Assembly: GCF_013341275.1 (NCBI RefSeq)
Contig: NZ_CP054476.1
Location: 3,026,988 to 3,090,987 of the forward strand
DNA from: Methyloligella sp. GL2
GTDB taxonomy: Bacteria; Pseudomonadota; Alphaproteobacteria; Rhizobiales; Methyloligellaceae
DNA: 64,000 nucleotides
Reading direction: 5' to 3'
In this document: piece by piece, positions 8,895-17,296 of the stretch
Layout of the letters: every line of letters starts with the position of its first letter
Numbering within the stretch: position 1 is the stretch's first letter
The notes under the pieces: generated by a model
Seen by the model: only the letters and a program-made list of their open reading frames with translations
Databases searched by the model: none
Told to the model about the DNA's origin: nothing
Program-made: the position numbers and the translations under genes

Positions 8895-10781
8895 GTGCCG
8901 ATGCGCTCCGCCCTGCGGTTCAGGACCCCCAATCCGCATCTTGGGGCCTATCTCGGCATCATCACCAGCGCCTTCATCTCGCTGTCCATCCTGCTGGCGC
9001 TGCTGGAGCAGATGGGCTGGAGCGAGGCGGCGATCGCACCAATCCTGATCCTGGCGCCCGTGGTGCTGGCGGTGGTGATCGCGGTGCGGGTGCGGACCGA
9101 GACGCCGGAAGATTATTTCGCCTGCGGCCGCCGGGTACCGGCCTTCTATAACGGCGTGGCCATGGCGGCGACGCTGATCGGCGGGATCGGCTTCTTCGCC
9201 TATGCCGGTGCGGTGTTCTTCCTCGGCTTCGACGGGCTCGCCATCGGACTTGGCTGGAGCTTCGGCATGCTGGCCGGAACGGTATTGTTCTCCGGGTATT
9301 TGCGGAAATCCGGCGCCTATACCGTGCCGAGCTTCCTCGGCCACCGCTTCCAGTCCACGACGGTGCGGCTGACAGCGGCCTGCCTGCTGCTGGTTCCGGT
9401 CATCCTGCTGCTTGCCGCGGAGATGAAGATCGTCGGGGTGATCGCGGCCCTGTTCCTGCCTATTCCGTATTGGATCTGCGTGCTGGTGGCCGGCGCGGTG
9501 ATCGCCGCGATCGTGATCCTCGGGGGCTTGCGGGCGCTGACCTGGACGGGGAATGCGCAATTCGTCATCGGGGCCGTCGCCTTCGCCGTGCCGCTGGTCA
9601 TCGTTTCGGTGCTGCTGACGGTGCTGCCGACGCCGCAGCTCACCTATGGCGAACGCTTCGACCCGCTGACCCGCGCCGAGATCAATGCCGGCATCATGTC
9701 GAAAGTGCCCTCGGGGATTTCCGATGCGCTGCCGGGGGATGCGCCGCAAGCCAGCGACAAGCCGTTCGCCCAGTCCTTCGGCGCCATCGGCTCCGGCGGC
9801 TTCTTCCTGCTGTTCCTCGCCGTGGCCTTAGGAACCGCCGCTCTGCCCAGCGTGCTGATCCGAAGCGGAGCGACCTTGAGCGTCGCCGAGCAGCGCTTCG
9901 CCGGGGCTTGGGCGGTCCTATTCGTGGCGCTGTTCGTGATCAGCGTGCCGGCGGCGGCACTATTCGCCAAGGTGATCATGTTCCACGGCCTGTCGCAGAT
10001 CGATCCCAACACCTTGCCGAACTGGATGAACCAGCTGGTCGCGCGCGGGCTTCTGATCGCGCAAGACGCCAATAGCAGCGGCGGCCTGCAGGCCTCCGAA
10101 CTCCTGATCCTGCGCGACGGGGTGATGGTGTCCTTGCCGATCCTGTCCCGCCTGCCGCTGGTCTGCGCGGTGATCGTGGCGGCGGGCGGCATTTCGGTCG
10201 CGCTCGCCGCAGCGGGGGCGCATCTCTTCACCCTCGGGGCGAGCCTCGCCGACGATATCTACCAGCTCGCCGATCAGCGCATCCGCCCCGAGAGCCGGTT
10301 TATCGACCTGCCGCACCACATCATCGTGTGGGGCGTCATGGGCACGCTGTCCTTCGCCACGGCGCTGTTTCTCGCCGTCATCGGCGATATCGATGTGCTG
10401 CAAGCGGCGCTGACGGCGCTCGCCTTCCTCGGCGCGACCTTCTTCCCCGTGCTGCTGCTCTCGATCTGGTGGGAGCGCTTCACCCGCTCCGGCGCCCTGT
10501 TCGCCATGGCGACGGGCTGCGGCACCATGGTGATCGAGCTTCTGTTCCGCGGCGCGCTGGAAGACGGCCAAGTCGGCACCGCGACGGCGCTTGCCAGCGT
10601 CATCGGCGCGCTGCTGGCTACCGGCGCCGGCGTCGCGGTCAGCCTTTGGGACACGCCGCCCTCGGCGGCCGAGCTCGGCTATTTCGATGCCTTGCGCGAT
10701 CCGGACGGCGAATCGATCTACGACGAGGCGAAGGCGCGCATCCAAGCGGCCGCGGCGAGCGGCAACGGCGCACGGAGCTGA
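8895..10781 (+). CDS. Sodium:solute symporter (SSS family, VC_2705-like)
   Basis: 628 residues from GTG 8895, preceded by GGGGAA; ATG 8901 is an alternative start. About 13 hydrophobic segments are visible. The early motif RTETPEDYFACGRRVPAFYNG is typical of SSS symporters, and a FAYAGAVFFLGFDGLAIGLG helix follows. It is coupled to DUF4212 and probably imports a small organic acid with sodium in the inner membrane. The substrate cannot be read from sequence. Confidence 0.88.
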   Translation: MPMRSALRFRTPNPHLGAYLGIITSAFISLSILLALLEQMGWSEAAIAPILILAPVVLAVVIAVRVRTETPEDYFACGRRVPAFYNGVAMAATLIGGIGFFAYAGAVFFLGFDGLAIGLGWSFGMLAGTVLFSGYLRKSGAYTVPSFLGHRFQSTTVRLTAACLLLVPVILLLAAEMKIVGVIAALFLPIPYWICVLVAGAVIAAIVILGGLRALTWTGNAQFVIGAVAFAVPLVIVSVLLTVLPTPQLTYGERFDPLTRAEINAGIMSKVPSGISDALPGDAPQASDKPFAQSFGAIGSGGFFLLFLAVALGTAALPSVLIRSGATLSVAEQRFAGAWAVLFVALFVISVPAAALFAKVIMFHGLSQIDPNTLPNWMNQLVARGLLIAQDANSSGGLQASELLILRDGVMVSLPILSRLPLVCAVIVAAGGISVALAAAGAHLFTLGASLADDIYQLADQRIRPESRFIDLPHHIIVWGVMGTLSFATALFLAVIGDIDVLQAALTALAFLGATFFPVLLLSIWWERFTRSGALFAMATGCGTMVIELLFRGALEDGQVGTATALASVIGALLATGAGVAVSLWDTPPSAAELGYFDALRDPDGESIYDEAKARIQAAAASGNGARS

Positions 10782-10827
10782 CGAGATGCGCCGCCAGGCG
10801 CCCTCTCCCGCATCCCAATCCTGACAC

Positions 10828-11262
10828 TCAATCCTGGCAGCGACCGAGAAAGTTGAGGGCGAGCTGGCGCCGGTGGGGCGCTGTGCGGTGCTCCAGCACA
10901 TAAACCCCCTGCCAGGTGCCCAGCACCATATCGCCCTCGCGCACCGGGATATTGAGGCTGACCTCGTTCAGCATCGCCTTGATGTGGCTCGGCATGTCGT
11001 CGGGGCCTTCTTCGGAATGGGCGTAGTCGCGACTCTCCGGCGCCAGGATCTCCAGCGTATCGAGAAGATCGCGGCGGACATTGGGGTCGGCATTCTCCTG
11101 GATGATCAGCGAGGCCGAGGTGTGCCGGATGAAGACGGTGAGCAGCCCTGCCTCGGCGCCGATCTGCGATAGCCATTGCCGCAAGCTCGACGTGATCTCG
11201 ACGAATCCCTTGCCGCGTGTTTCGACGGTCAATCGGTGGTCGGCCTGCATCACATCGCTCAT
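10828..11262 (-). CDS. YjbQ/UPF0047 family protein (secondary thiamine-phosphate synthase type)
   Basis: 144 residues. The family's HTSASLIIQENADPNVRRDL core is present, along with the DDMPSHIKAMLN and LGTWQGVYVLEHR segments that hold conserved metal-site histidines and a glutamate. Some members show weak thiamine-phosphate synthase activity; the physiological role is unknown. An AAGGAGA ribosome site precedes ATG 11262; ATG 11250 is an internal alternative. It stands alone, divergent from the PodJ-like gene. Confidence 0.92.
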   Translation of the reverse strand: MSDVMQADHRLTVETRGKGFVEITSSLRQWLSQIGAEAGLLTVFIRHTSASLIIQENADPNVRRDLLDTLEILAPESRDYAHSEEGPDDMPSHIKAMLNEVSLNIPVREGDMVLGTWQGVYVLEHRTAPHRRQLALNFLGRCQD

Positions 11263-11455
11263 CGGTCGGCGTCTCCTTCGCTTTCGCTTCGTCCGTATAC
11301 GGACTGCTTCGCCTTGAAATCATTGGCGTCCGTGCCCCGAACGTCCCAGGGCGGCGCGTAATTTAACCGGAAATTTACCCTCCCAGCCCCAGTTTGATTG
11401 AGACGATTTGGGTGCGCCCTCGGTGCGAGCGACCGCGTTCGAGGCAGACGCGCCA

Positions 11456-14416
11456 ATGACGGCGACAGGAAATTCACGGCGGACAGGCGGCATGGCTTCG
11501 GAATCCAGTCTTAAGAATGACAATCAAGGCGATGGCGGTGCAAGCCAGGCATCGGTGGAAAACCTCATCAAGAGCCTGATCGAGCGGGTCGAGGATAGCG
11601 AGCGGCGCTACGCCGATGCGCTGGACCAGCTTCATTCCCGGCTGGATCGACTTTCGGCAGCGACGCTCGAGGCCAAATCCGCCAGCGAATCGGATGACGG
11701 CAAGACCCTCGACCGGCTGCATCAAGAGGTGAGCAGCCTGGCCCAGAAGCTTTCCAGCGAGAGACAGCCGGAAAGCGACGAGAGCGACGTCTTCGCCAAG
11801 CTGGCCCGGGGCAGCGAGCCTTTCGCCGCGCCTTCGGAGGACAGTTTCCTCGGTTCGCCGGCCGAAGACAGCTTCCTGGGGGCGCCGCCGGCAGAGGAGC
11901 CGAAAGCCCCGTACGAGACGAGCCGGCCCGACAGCTTGTTTTCCGAAAGCGAAGCAGCGGCGCGCGATCTCGGTATGCCCGAATACGAGCTGCCGTCGCT
12001 GAGCGCCGGCGAAGACGAGGGATTTGCCGGCCGCACGGAAGAGACCGCGCAATCCGATTTCGGCGAGCCGGCTTTCGAGCACGATTTTAGCGCCGGCACC
12101 CCGGAGCCCGCCCCGGCGGCGCCGATGGAGACCGCCGATTACGCCCGCCGCCTGGTGGATGCCGCCGCGCGGCTTGAGAATTCACTGCAGACCATCGTCC
12201 CGAACGATCAGATCGAGGCGCTTAACGCCAAGATGAACGAGATCGCGGCCAATCTCGACCGCGCTCTGCAGCGGGGCCAGGCCGAGGCCGCGCGGCCGGA
12301 TGCGCTGCAGCATATCGAGACGCAGATTTCCGATCTTTCTCAGCAGCTTGGCCGCGCGGAGACGGAGATTTCCAAGATCGGCGGGATCGAGGAGCAGCTG
12401 AGCCAGCTGATCTCCCATATCGACACCCAGCCGAGCATGGAGGATGTCGCCCATCGCGCCGCATCGGAAGCCGCCAGCCTGGTTTCCAGCGAGGTGAAAG
12501 CGAGCGCCGCAGAGCGGCTTGAGGCGATCCACAAAGATATCGTCGCCATGAACGAACGGTCGACGACCACCGACGACCGCCTGGCCGACACGCTGAGCGC
12601 GGTGCACGATTCCTTGAAGAAGCTGGTGGAACAGTCGGAGCGCCCGTCGCCGCCGCCGGCCCCCCGGCGCGCGCCTTTCGCCGAGCCCAGCGCCCCGATG
12701 GCAGCCCCTATGGCAGCCATGGCGGCACCGGAGCAGACCCCGGCCGCGGCACAGCCCGCGCCGCCTCCAGCGCTGAAGCCGCAGCCGCAGCCGAAAGCTC
12801 AGCCCGAATCGGCCGGCCGCAGCCTGCGCAGTCAGCTTGCCGAGATTCTGCCCGAAGACGAAGAGGACGAGGTTCCGGCGTTCGGGCGCAAGGGCGCGCC
12901 GATGCGCGATCCTCTGGAGAATAAGGGCCCGGAACTGCCGGCCCGCTATGTGGAAGCCGATTTCACCGCCACGCGCGATGAAGACGAGGCGGACGAGGAC
13001 GGCGCAAGCGACAGTTTCGTGGCCGCGGCCCGGCGTGCAGCCCAGGCTGCCGCCGCGAAAAGCGAGAAAGAGCCCTCCGGCTGGCGCGAGCGCCGGCGCA
13101 ACAAGGCGGCTGCCGAGGACACCGAAACAGTGGAGCAGCCGCAGCGCCGCAAGACGCGCAACTATCTGATGTTCTTTGCGGTGATCTTGCTGATCGTCAG
13201 CGCTAGCCTGCTCTATAGCCGGCTGAAGTCGAAGCCCGACGATACGGCGCCCGCCGCCATCGAGCAGAGCGAACCTGCGCCTTCAAGCAGCGAGTCGCCC
13301 GGCGACGGCGCCACCAACGACGATACGCCCGGCTCGCCGGCCGATCATCGCGGCGAGAAATCCGGCCGTCTCAATATGCCGACCGAAATCGGCGCGCTGC
13401 AGCAAGGCGGCGCCATGCCCGGCACGAATGCCGACGGCCCGACCCTCGCGCCGCAGCCGGTGGCGCTGAAGCCCGACGATAACGGCCTGCCCCCGGGGGT
13501 GAGCCTTTCGATCTTCGAGAGCGAGACGCCGGCGACGGCGGCCGCGTCCAAGGCCAAGCCGGACAGCAAGAAGGCCTCGCTGCCTCTGCCGCCGGCCGAA
13601 GCCGGGCCTTTGAGCCTGCGCCAGGCCGCCGCCGAGGGCGACCCGAAAGCCCAATATGTGCTCGGCCTGCGCTACGCCGAATCCGAGACGCCGAACATGC
13701 AGGAAGCCATGCGCTGGCTGCGGCTTGCCGGTACGGGCGGACTGGCCCCGGCGGAATACCGGCTCGGCGTGCTCTACGAGCGCGGCGAAGGGGTCGAGTT
13801 CAATCTCGACATGGCCCAGAGCTGGTATATGCGCGCCGCCGAGAAGGGCAATCTGAAAGCCATGCACAACCTCGCCGTGATCGAGGGCGGCAAGAACGGC
13901 TCCGGCGACTATTCCGGCGCCTATAACTGGTACGCCAAAGCCGCCCAGGGCGGTCTGGGGGACAGCCAGTTCAACCTGGCGGTTCTGCTGGAGCACGGGC
14001 TCGGCACCGGGAAGAACCTTGTCGGCGCCTATAAGTGGTATGCCCTGGCCGCCAGCCAAGGCGACGCCGAGGCGACCAAGCGGCGCAATGCGCTGAAGGC
14101 CCAGCTCTCGGCCGCCGATCTGGCCAAGGCCGAATCGCAGATTGCCACCTGGCGCCCGACCCTGACCGAGCGGGAAGCCAACGAGGTGATCCCCGATCCG
14201 ACCTGGATGGCCGAGGCGGTGCTGCCGAGCAAGGCGCTGATCACCAAGACCCAGAGCCTGCTCAACAGCCTCGGCTACGATGCCGGTCCGGTGGACGGCG
14301 CCATGGGCGAACGCACCCGCTCTGCGATCCTGGATTTCGAGCGCAAGAACGGCCTGCCCGAGACCGGCGAGGTCAGCACCAAGCTGGTGACCCGCCTGGA
14401 GAAACTGGCGAGCTAA
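11456..14416 (+). CDS. PodJ-like polar organizer: coiled coil, one TM helix, SEL1 repeats, peptidoglycan-binding domain
   Basis: 986 residues from ATG 11456 (MTATGN); in-frame alternatives are TTG 11408 and ATG 11492. Residues 1-550 are acidic and cytoplasmic, with coiled-coil heptads (for example around RYADALDQLHSRLDRL) and a Pro/Ala-rich stretch. A single TM helix lies near 568-590 (MFFAVILLIVSASLLY). The periplasmic part has at least four SEL1-like repeats from ~720 (GDPKAQYVLGLRY, APAEYRLGVLYERGEG, GDSQFNLAVLLEHGLG) and a C-terminal peptidoglycan-binding domain from ~927. This order matches PodJ of Caulobacter and Agrobacterium, which marks a cell pole. Orthology is inferred from architecture. 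Confidence 0.82.
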   Translation: MTATGNSRRTGGMASESSLKNDNQGDGGASQASVENLIKSLIERVEDSERRYADALDQLHSRLDRLSAATLEAKSASESDDGKTLDRLHQEVSSLAQKLSSERQPESDESDVFAKLARGSEPFAAPSEDSFLGSPAEDSFLGAPPAEEPKAPYETSRPDSLFSESEAAARDLGMPEYELPSLSAGEDEGFAGRTEETAQSDFGEPAFEHDFSAGTPEPAPAAPMETADYARRLVDAAARLENSLQTIVPNDQIEALNAKMNEIAANLDRALQRGQAEAARPDALQHIETQISDLSQQLGRAETEISKIGGIEEQLSQLISHIDTQPSMEDVAHRAASEAASLVSSEVKASAAERLEAIHKDIVAMNERSTTTDDRLADTLSAVHDSLKKLVEQSERPSPPPAPRRAPFAEPSAPMAAPMAAMAAPEQTPAAAQPAPPPALKPQPQPKAQPESAGRSLRSQLAEILPEDEEDEVPAFGRKGAPMRDPLENKGPELPARYVEADFTATRDEDEADEDGASDSFVAAARRAAQAAAAKSEKEPSGWRERRRNKAAAEDTETVEQPQRRKTRNYLMFFAVILLIVSASLLYSRLKSKPDDTAPAAIEQSEPAPSSSESPGDGATNDDTPGSPADHRGEKSGRLNMPTEIGALQQGGAMPGTNADGPTLAPQPVALKPDDNGLPPGVSLSIFESETPATAAASKAKPDSKKASLPLPPAEAGPLSLRQAAAEGDPKAQYVLGLRYAESETPNMQEAMRWLRLAGTGGLAPAEYRLGVLYERGEGVEFNLDMAQSWYMRAAEKGNLKAMHNLAVIEGGKNGSGDYSGAYNWYAKAAQGGLGDSQFNLAVLLEHGLGTGKNLVGAYKWYALAASQGDAEATKRRNALKAQLSAADLAKAESQIATWRPTLTEREANEVIPDPTWMAEAVLPSKALITKTQSLLNSLGYDAGPVDGAMGERTRSAILDFERKNGLPETGEVSTKLVTRLEKLAS

Positions 14417-14576
14417 GCCCCGCCAGCCGCGGGACATTTCCGCCACCCCGGGCCGTAATTTGGCCCCGGTCGTGGCATTAATTCATCACCGTTGCCCCCG
14501 CGCATCGCCGGCCCATTGACAGGCCGCGCCGCGGCGAACACGGTGGGGCGAATAAGAACTCAGCCTCACCGGGCCA

Positions 14577-15503
14577 ATGCTTCAGGTCTACCTGCCCATC
14601 GCCGAGATTTCAGTGAACCTTTTGGTGATACTGACGCTTGGCGCCGCGGTGGGATTTATTTCCGGCATGTTCGGCGTCGGCGGCGGCTTCCTGCTCACCC
14701 CGTTCCTGATCTTTCTCGGCATTCCGCCGGCCATCGCGGTGGCCACAGGCGCCAATCAGATCGTCGCCTCGTCGGTCTCCGGCGCGCTGGCGCAATGGCG
14801 CCGGGGCAATGTCGACACCACGATGGGGGGCATATTGATCATCGGGGGCTTAGCCGGCTCGATTGCCGGCGTGCTCTTGGTGAAAGCGCTGAAAGCCTAC
14901 GGCCAGGCCGACCTCGCCATCTCGCTGGGCTATGTCACCTTTCTCGGCACAATCGGCTCGCTGATGCTGGCGGAGAGCGTGCGGGCGCTGCGCCGCGAAC
15001 GCCAGGGCAAGCCGGTCAGCGTGCGCCGTCCCGGCTCCCATAACTGGGTCCACGGCCTACCCTTCAAGATGCGCTTCAAGCGCTCCAAGCTCTATATCAG
15101 CGCCATCCCGCCGCTGCTGATCGGCGCCATGGTCGGCATTCTGGTCTCGGTGCTCGGCGTCGGCGGCGGCTTCATCATGGTGCCGGCGATGATCTATCTC
15201 TTGCGTATGCCGACCAGCGTGGTGATCGGCACCTCGCTGTTCCAGATCATTTTCGTCACCGCGGCGGTCACCTTGCTGCATGCGGTGTTCAACCAGACCC
15301 TGGATATCCTGCTCGCCTTTCTGCTGATCGTCGGCGGCGTGCTGGGCGGGCAATACGGCGCCCGCGCCGGGCAGAAGCTGAAGGGCGAGCAGCTTCGCGC
15401 GCTTTTAGCGCTGATGGTGCTGGCGGTGGCGATCCGGCTGCTGATCGGGCTGGTGGTGACGCCGTCTGATCTCTACAGCATCGCGCCGGTGGTCCCGCTA
15501 TGA
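14577..15503 (+). CDS. TSUP (TauE/SafE) family transporter
   Basis: 308 residues. Two homologous halves each carry the glycine-rich TSUP signature: SGMFGVGGGFLLTP near residue 30 and SVLGVGGGFIMVPAMIYLL near 200. About eight TM helices are visible. The family moves sulfite, sulfonates and other anions. The stop overlaps the start of a TIGR02186 protein by 4 nt, a pairing that recurs in alphaproteobacteria. The substrate is unknown. Confidence 0.92.
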   Translation: MLQVYLPIAEISVNLLVILTLGAAVGFISGMFGVGGGFLLTPFLIFLGIPPAIAVATGANQIVASSVSGALAQWRRGNVDTTMGGILIIGGLAGSIAGVLLVKALKAYGQADLAISLGYVTFLGTIGSLMLAESVRALRRERQGKPVSVRRPGSHNWVHGLPFKMRFKRSKLYISAIPPLLIGAMVGILVSVLGVGGGFIMVPAMIYLLRMPTSVVIGTSLFQIIFVTAAVTLLHAVFNQTLDILLAFLLIVGGVLGGQYGARAGQKLKGEQLRALLALMVLAVAIRLLIGLVVTPSDLYSIAPVVPL

Positions 15504-16315
15504 CGCCGCAGCGCCGCGATATGCAGGGGCTGGTCTTTCTCCTCGCCTTCGGTCTTTGCCTCGGTCTGACAGCACCGGTTTTCGCCCAGGGCCCGAAACC
15601 CGGCGCTGCCGTGCCGAGCGAGCGGGTACGGTCCGACATCTCCACGCGGGAGATCGAGATCCAATCCAACTTCACCGGCATCGAGATCGTGATCTTCGGC
15701 GCAGTGGATAATGCGGCCCCCTCGCCGGACGGGGCGCCCTATGACGTGATCGTGGTGATCAAGGGTCCGAGCCAGGATCTCGTCGTGCGGCGCAAGGAGC
15801 GCGTCGCCGGTATCTGGATCAACGGCAAGTCGGAGACCTTCGACAACGTGCCGGGCTTCTATGCCGTGCTGTCGACGCGGCCTTTGCGGGCGATCGCCAC
15901 CGAGGAGGAGCTGGCCGAGCACAGGATCGGCTTCTCGGCCCTGGATCTTGGGCCGGACGACAACACCTCGGTGGACGACGATCTGTTCCGCCAGGCGATG
16001 ATCCGGCTGAAGGAAGAGCATCTGCTGTTCCAGGATCTGGACAATGCCATCGGCTTCGTCGGGCAGAGCCTGTTCCGCGGCACGGTGGATCTGCCGGTCA
16101 ATGTGCCCACCGGCCTCTACACCACGGAAGTCTATCTGTTCCGCGACGGGCAGTTTCTCAGCAAGGACGAGAGCGCTCTCAACGTGAAGAAGGTCGGCTT
16201 CGAGCGGGGAGTCTACACCCTCGCCTTCCACCACCCGGTGGTCTACGGCCTGGCCGCCGTCGCCATTGCCCTGTTGATGGGGCTGTTCGCCTGGTTCCTG
16301 TTCCGCAAGGATTAG
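15500..16315 (+). CDS. TIGR02186 family membrane-anchored periplasmic protein
   Basis: 271 residues, starting in an ATGA overlap with the TSUP gene. A signal peptide ends near residue 30 (LTAPVFAQG), a beta-rich periplasmic domain follows (IEIQSNFTGIEIVIFGA, VWRRKER-like VVRRKERVAGIW), and one TM helix sits near the C-terminus (AVAIALLMGLFAWFLF) before a short basic tail. It matches the conserved hypothetical family TIGR02186. Its coupling to a TSUP permease suggests an accessory role in anion transport; no reaction is known. Confidence 0.85.
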   Translation: MTPQRRDMQGLVFLLAFGLCLGLTAPVFAQGPKPGAAVPSERVRSDISTREIEIQSNFTGIEIVIFGAVDNAAPSPDGAPYDVIVVIKGPSQDLVVRRKERVAGIWINGKSETFDNVPGFYAVLSTRPLRAIATEEELAEHRIGFSALDLGPDDNTSVDDDLFRQAMIRLKEEHLLFQDLDNAIGFVGQSLFRGTVDLPVNVPTGLYTTEVYLFRDGQFLSKDESALNVKKVGFERGVYTLAFHHPVVYGLAAVAIALLMGLFAWFLFRKD

Positions 16316-16360
16316 GGTGGGAGCGGTGGCTCTTCCCTGAGGGCGCATCAACTCGCACCG

Positions 16361-16436
16361 GTCATACCGGCAACAGCCGGTATCCAGCCGCAAACGCTGC
16401 GGCTCTTGGTTGGATGCCGGCTCAAGCCGGCATGAC
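16361..16436. repeat. Two-armed inverted repeat unit, short-stem type
   Basis: The left arm is GTCAT-ACCGG-CAACAG-CCGGT-ATCCA and the right arm TGGAT-GCCGG-CTCAAG-CCGGC-ATGAC, separated by a short GC-rich spacer. Each arm is a hairpin and the arms are inverted relative to each other. The unit is closely related to the one at 34752-34826. Confidence 0.85.
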
Positions 16437-16481
16437 GGCAGACGGGACGGTGCCGCCGACGCGCCAAACCGATGCGTTTCC

Positions 16482-16574
16482 CCTCATCCTGAGGGCGCGC
16501 GAAGCGCGTGTCTCGAAGGATGAGGCCACATGGTTCGAGACGCATTTGCTTTCGCAAATGCCCTCACCATGAGG
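16482..16574. repeat. CCTCATCCTGAGG-type palindromic repeat, tandem pair
   Basis: The sequence cctcatcctgaggg, then a GCGCGC-type inner stem, then tctcgaaggatgagg forms one imperfect palindrome. A second, degenerate half (ttcgagacgcattt ... ccctcaccatgagg) follows. This family is common between genes in Hyphomicrobiales. It lies between the TIGR02186 gene and the convergent pdeM. Confidence 0.8.
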
Positions 16575-16597
16575 AGCCAAAGCTCTGCCTGCAGCGA

Positions 16598-17296
16598 TCA
16601 GCCCGCCAAAGCGCGGCCGTGGAAGGGATAGACCCGGTCCTTGCCCATCAGCCAGACGGCGAGGCTTTCGCGGTCGAACAGGCCGGCGAAAGCGCGACCC
16701 ATCACGTCCAGCCCGCCGGAATAGGCACCGAAGGCCGGCATCACCAGGCGGTTGCCGTCAGTGGCGAAGCATTTGCGGCGGATGGCCTGGCCCTGGCGCA
16801 CCACGCGGGCGATGGGGTGGAGATGGCCGGCGATCTCGGCGCTTTGGGGCGAAGGCTCGTGGCGCAAGGTGATGCCGTTGACGGCGAGCTCGGTCGCCAC
16901 GGAGCCGCCGAGATGGGTGGGGATTTCCGGATCGTGATTGCCGGTGATCCAGATCCAGTCGCGGCCGCGCTGCAGCTTGGCGAGCGCGGACCTCTCTTCC
17001 GGACCCAAAGCTTCGGCGACTTCGGACGTATGAAAGCTGTCGCCCAGCGCCACAATGCAAGCCGGATCGAAATGGGCGATGACTTGGGCCAGACGGCGCA
17101 GCGTGGTGCGGCTGTCGTAAGGCGGCAGCATCTGGCCGCGCCTTGCATAAGCCGCCCCCTTTTCCAGATGCAGATCGGCAACCAGCAGCGTGCGCTCGCT
17201 CTCCCAATACAGCGCGCCCGCCGCATGGGGCACGAAGGCGTGGCCGGCAAAGGAGAGGGCAAAGTCCGGCGTCCCGGTCTCAGAGCTCCGAAGCAT
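16598..17296 (-). CDS. pdeM: Ligase-associated DNA damage response endonuclease PdeM (metallophosphoesterase)
   Basis: 232 residues from ATG 17296 (MLRSSETG), overlapping the helicase stop by 17 nt. The calcineurin-like metal ligands are DLH (41-43), GDSFH (85-89), GNHD (119-122) and GHLHP near 165. PdeM belongs to a repair cassette with an Lhr-type DEXH helicase, an ATP-dependent DNA ligase and an exonuclease. Only the helicase is next to it here. The frame stays open upstream inside the helicase gene, but that extension does not resemble the family. Confidence 0.92.
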   Translation of the reverse strand: MLRSSETGTPDFALSFAGHAFVPHAAGALYWESERTLLVADLHLEKGAAYARRGQMLPPYDSRTTLRRLAQVIAHFDPACIVALGDSFHTSEVAEALGPEERSALAKLQRGRDWIWITGNHDPEIPTHLGGSVATELAVNGITLRHEPSPQSAEIAGHLHPIARVVRQGQAIRRKCFATDGNRLVMPAFGAYSGGLDVMGRAFAGLFDRESLAVWLMGKDRVYPFHGRALAG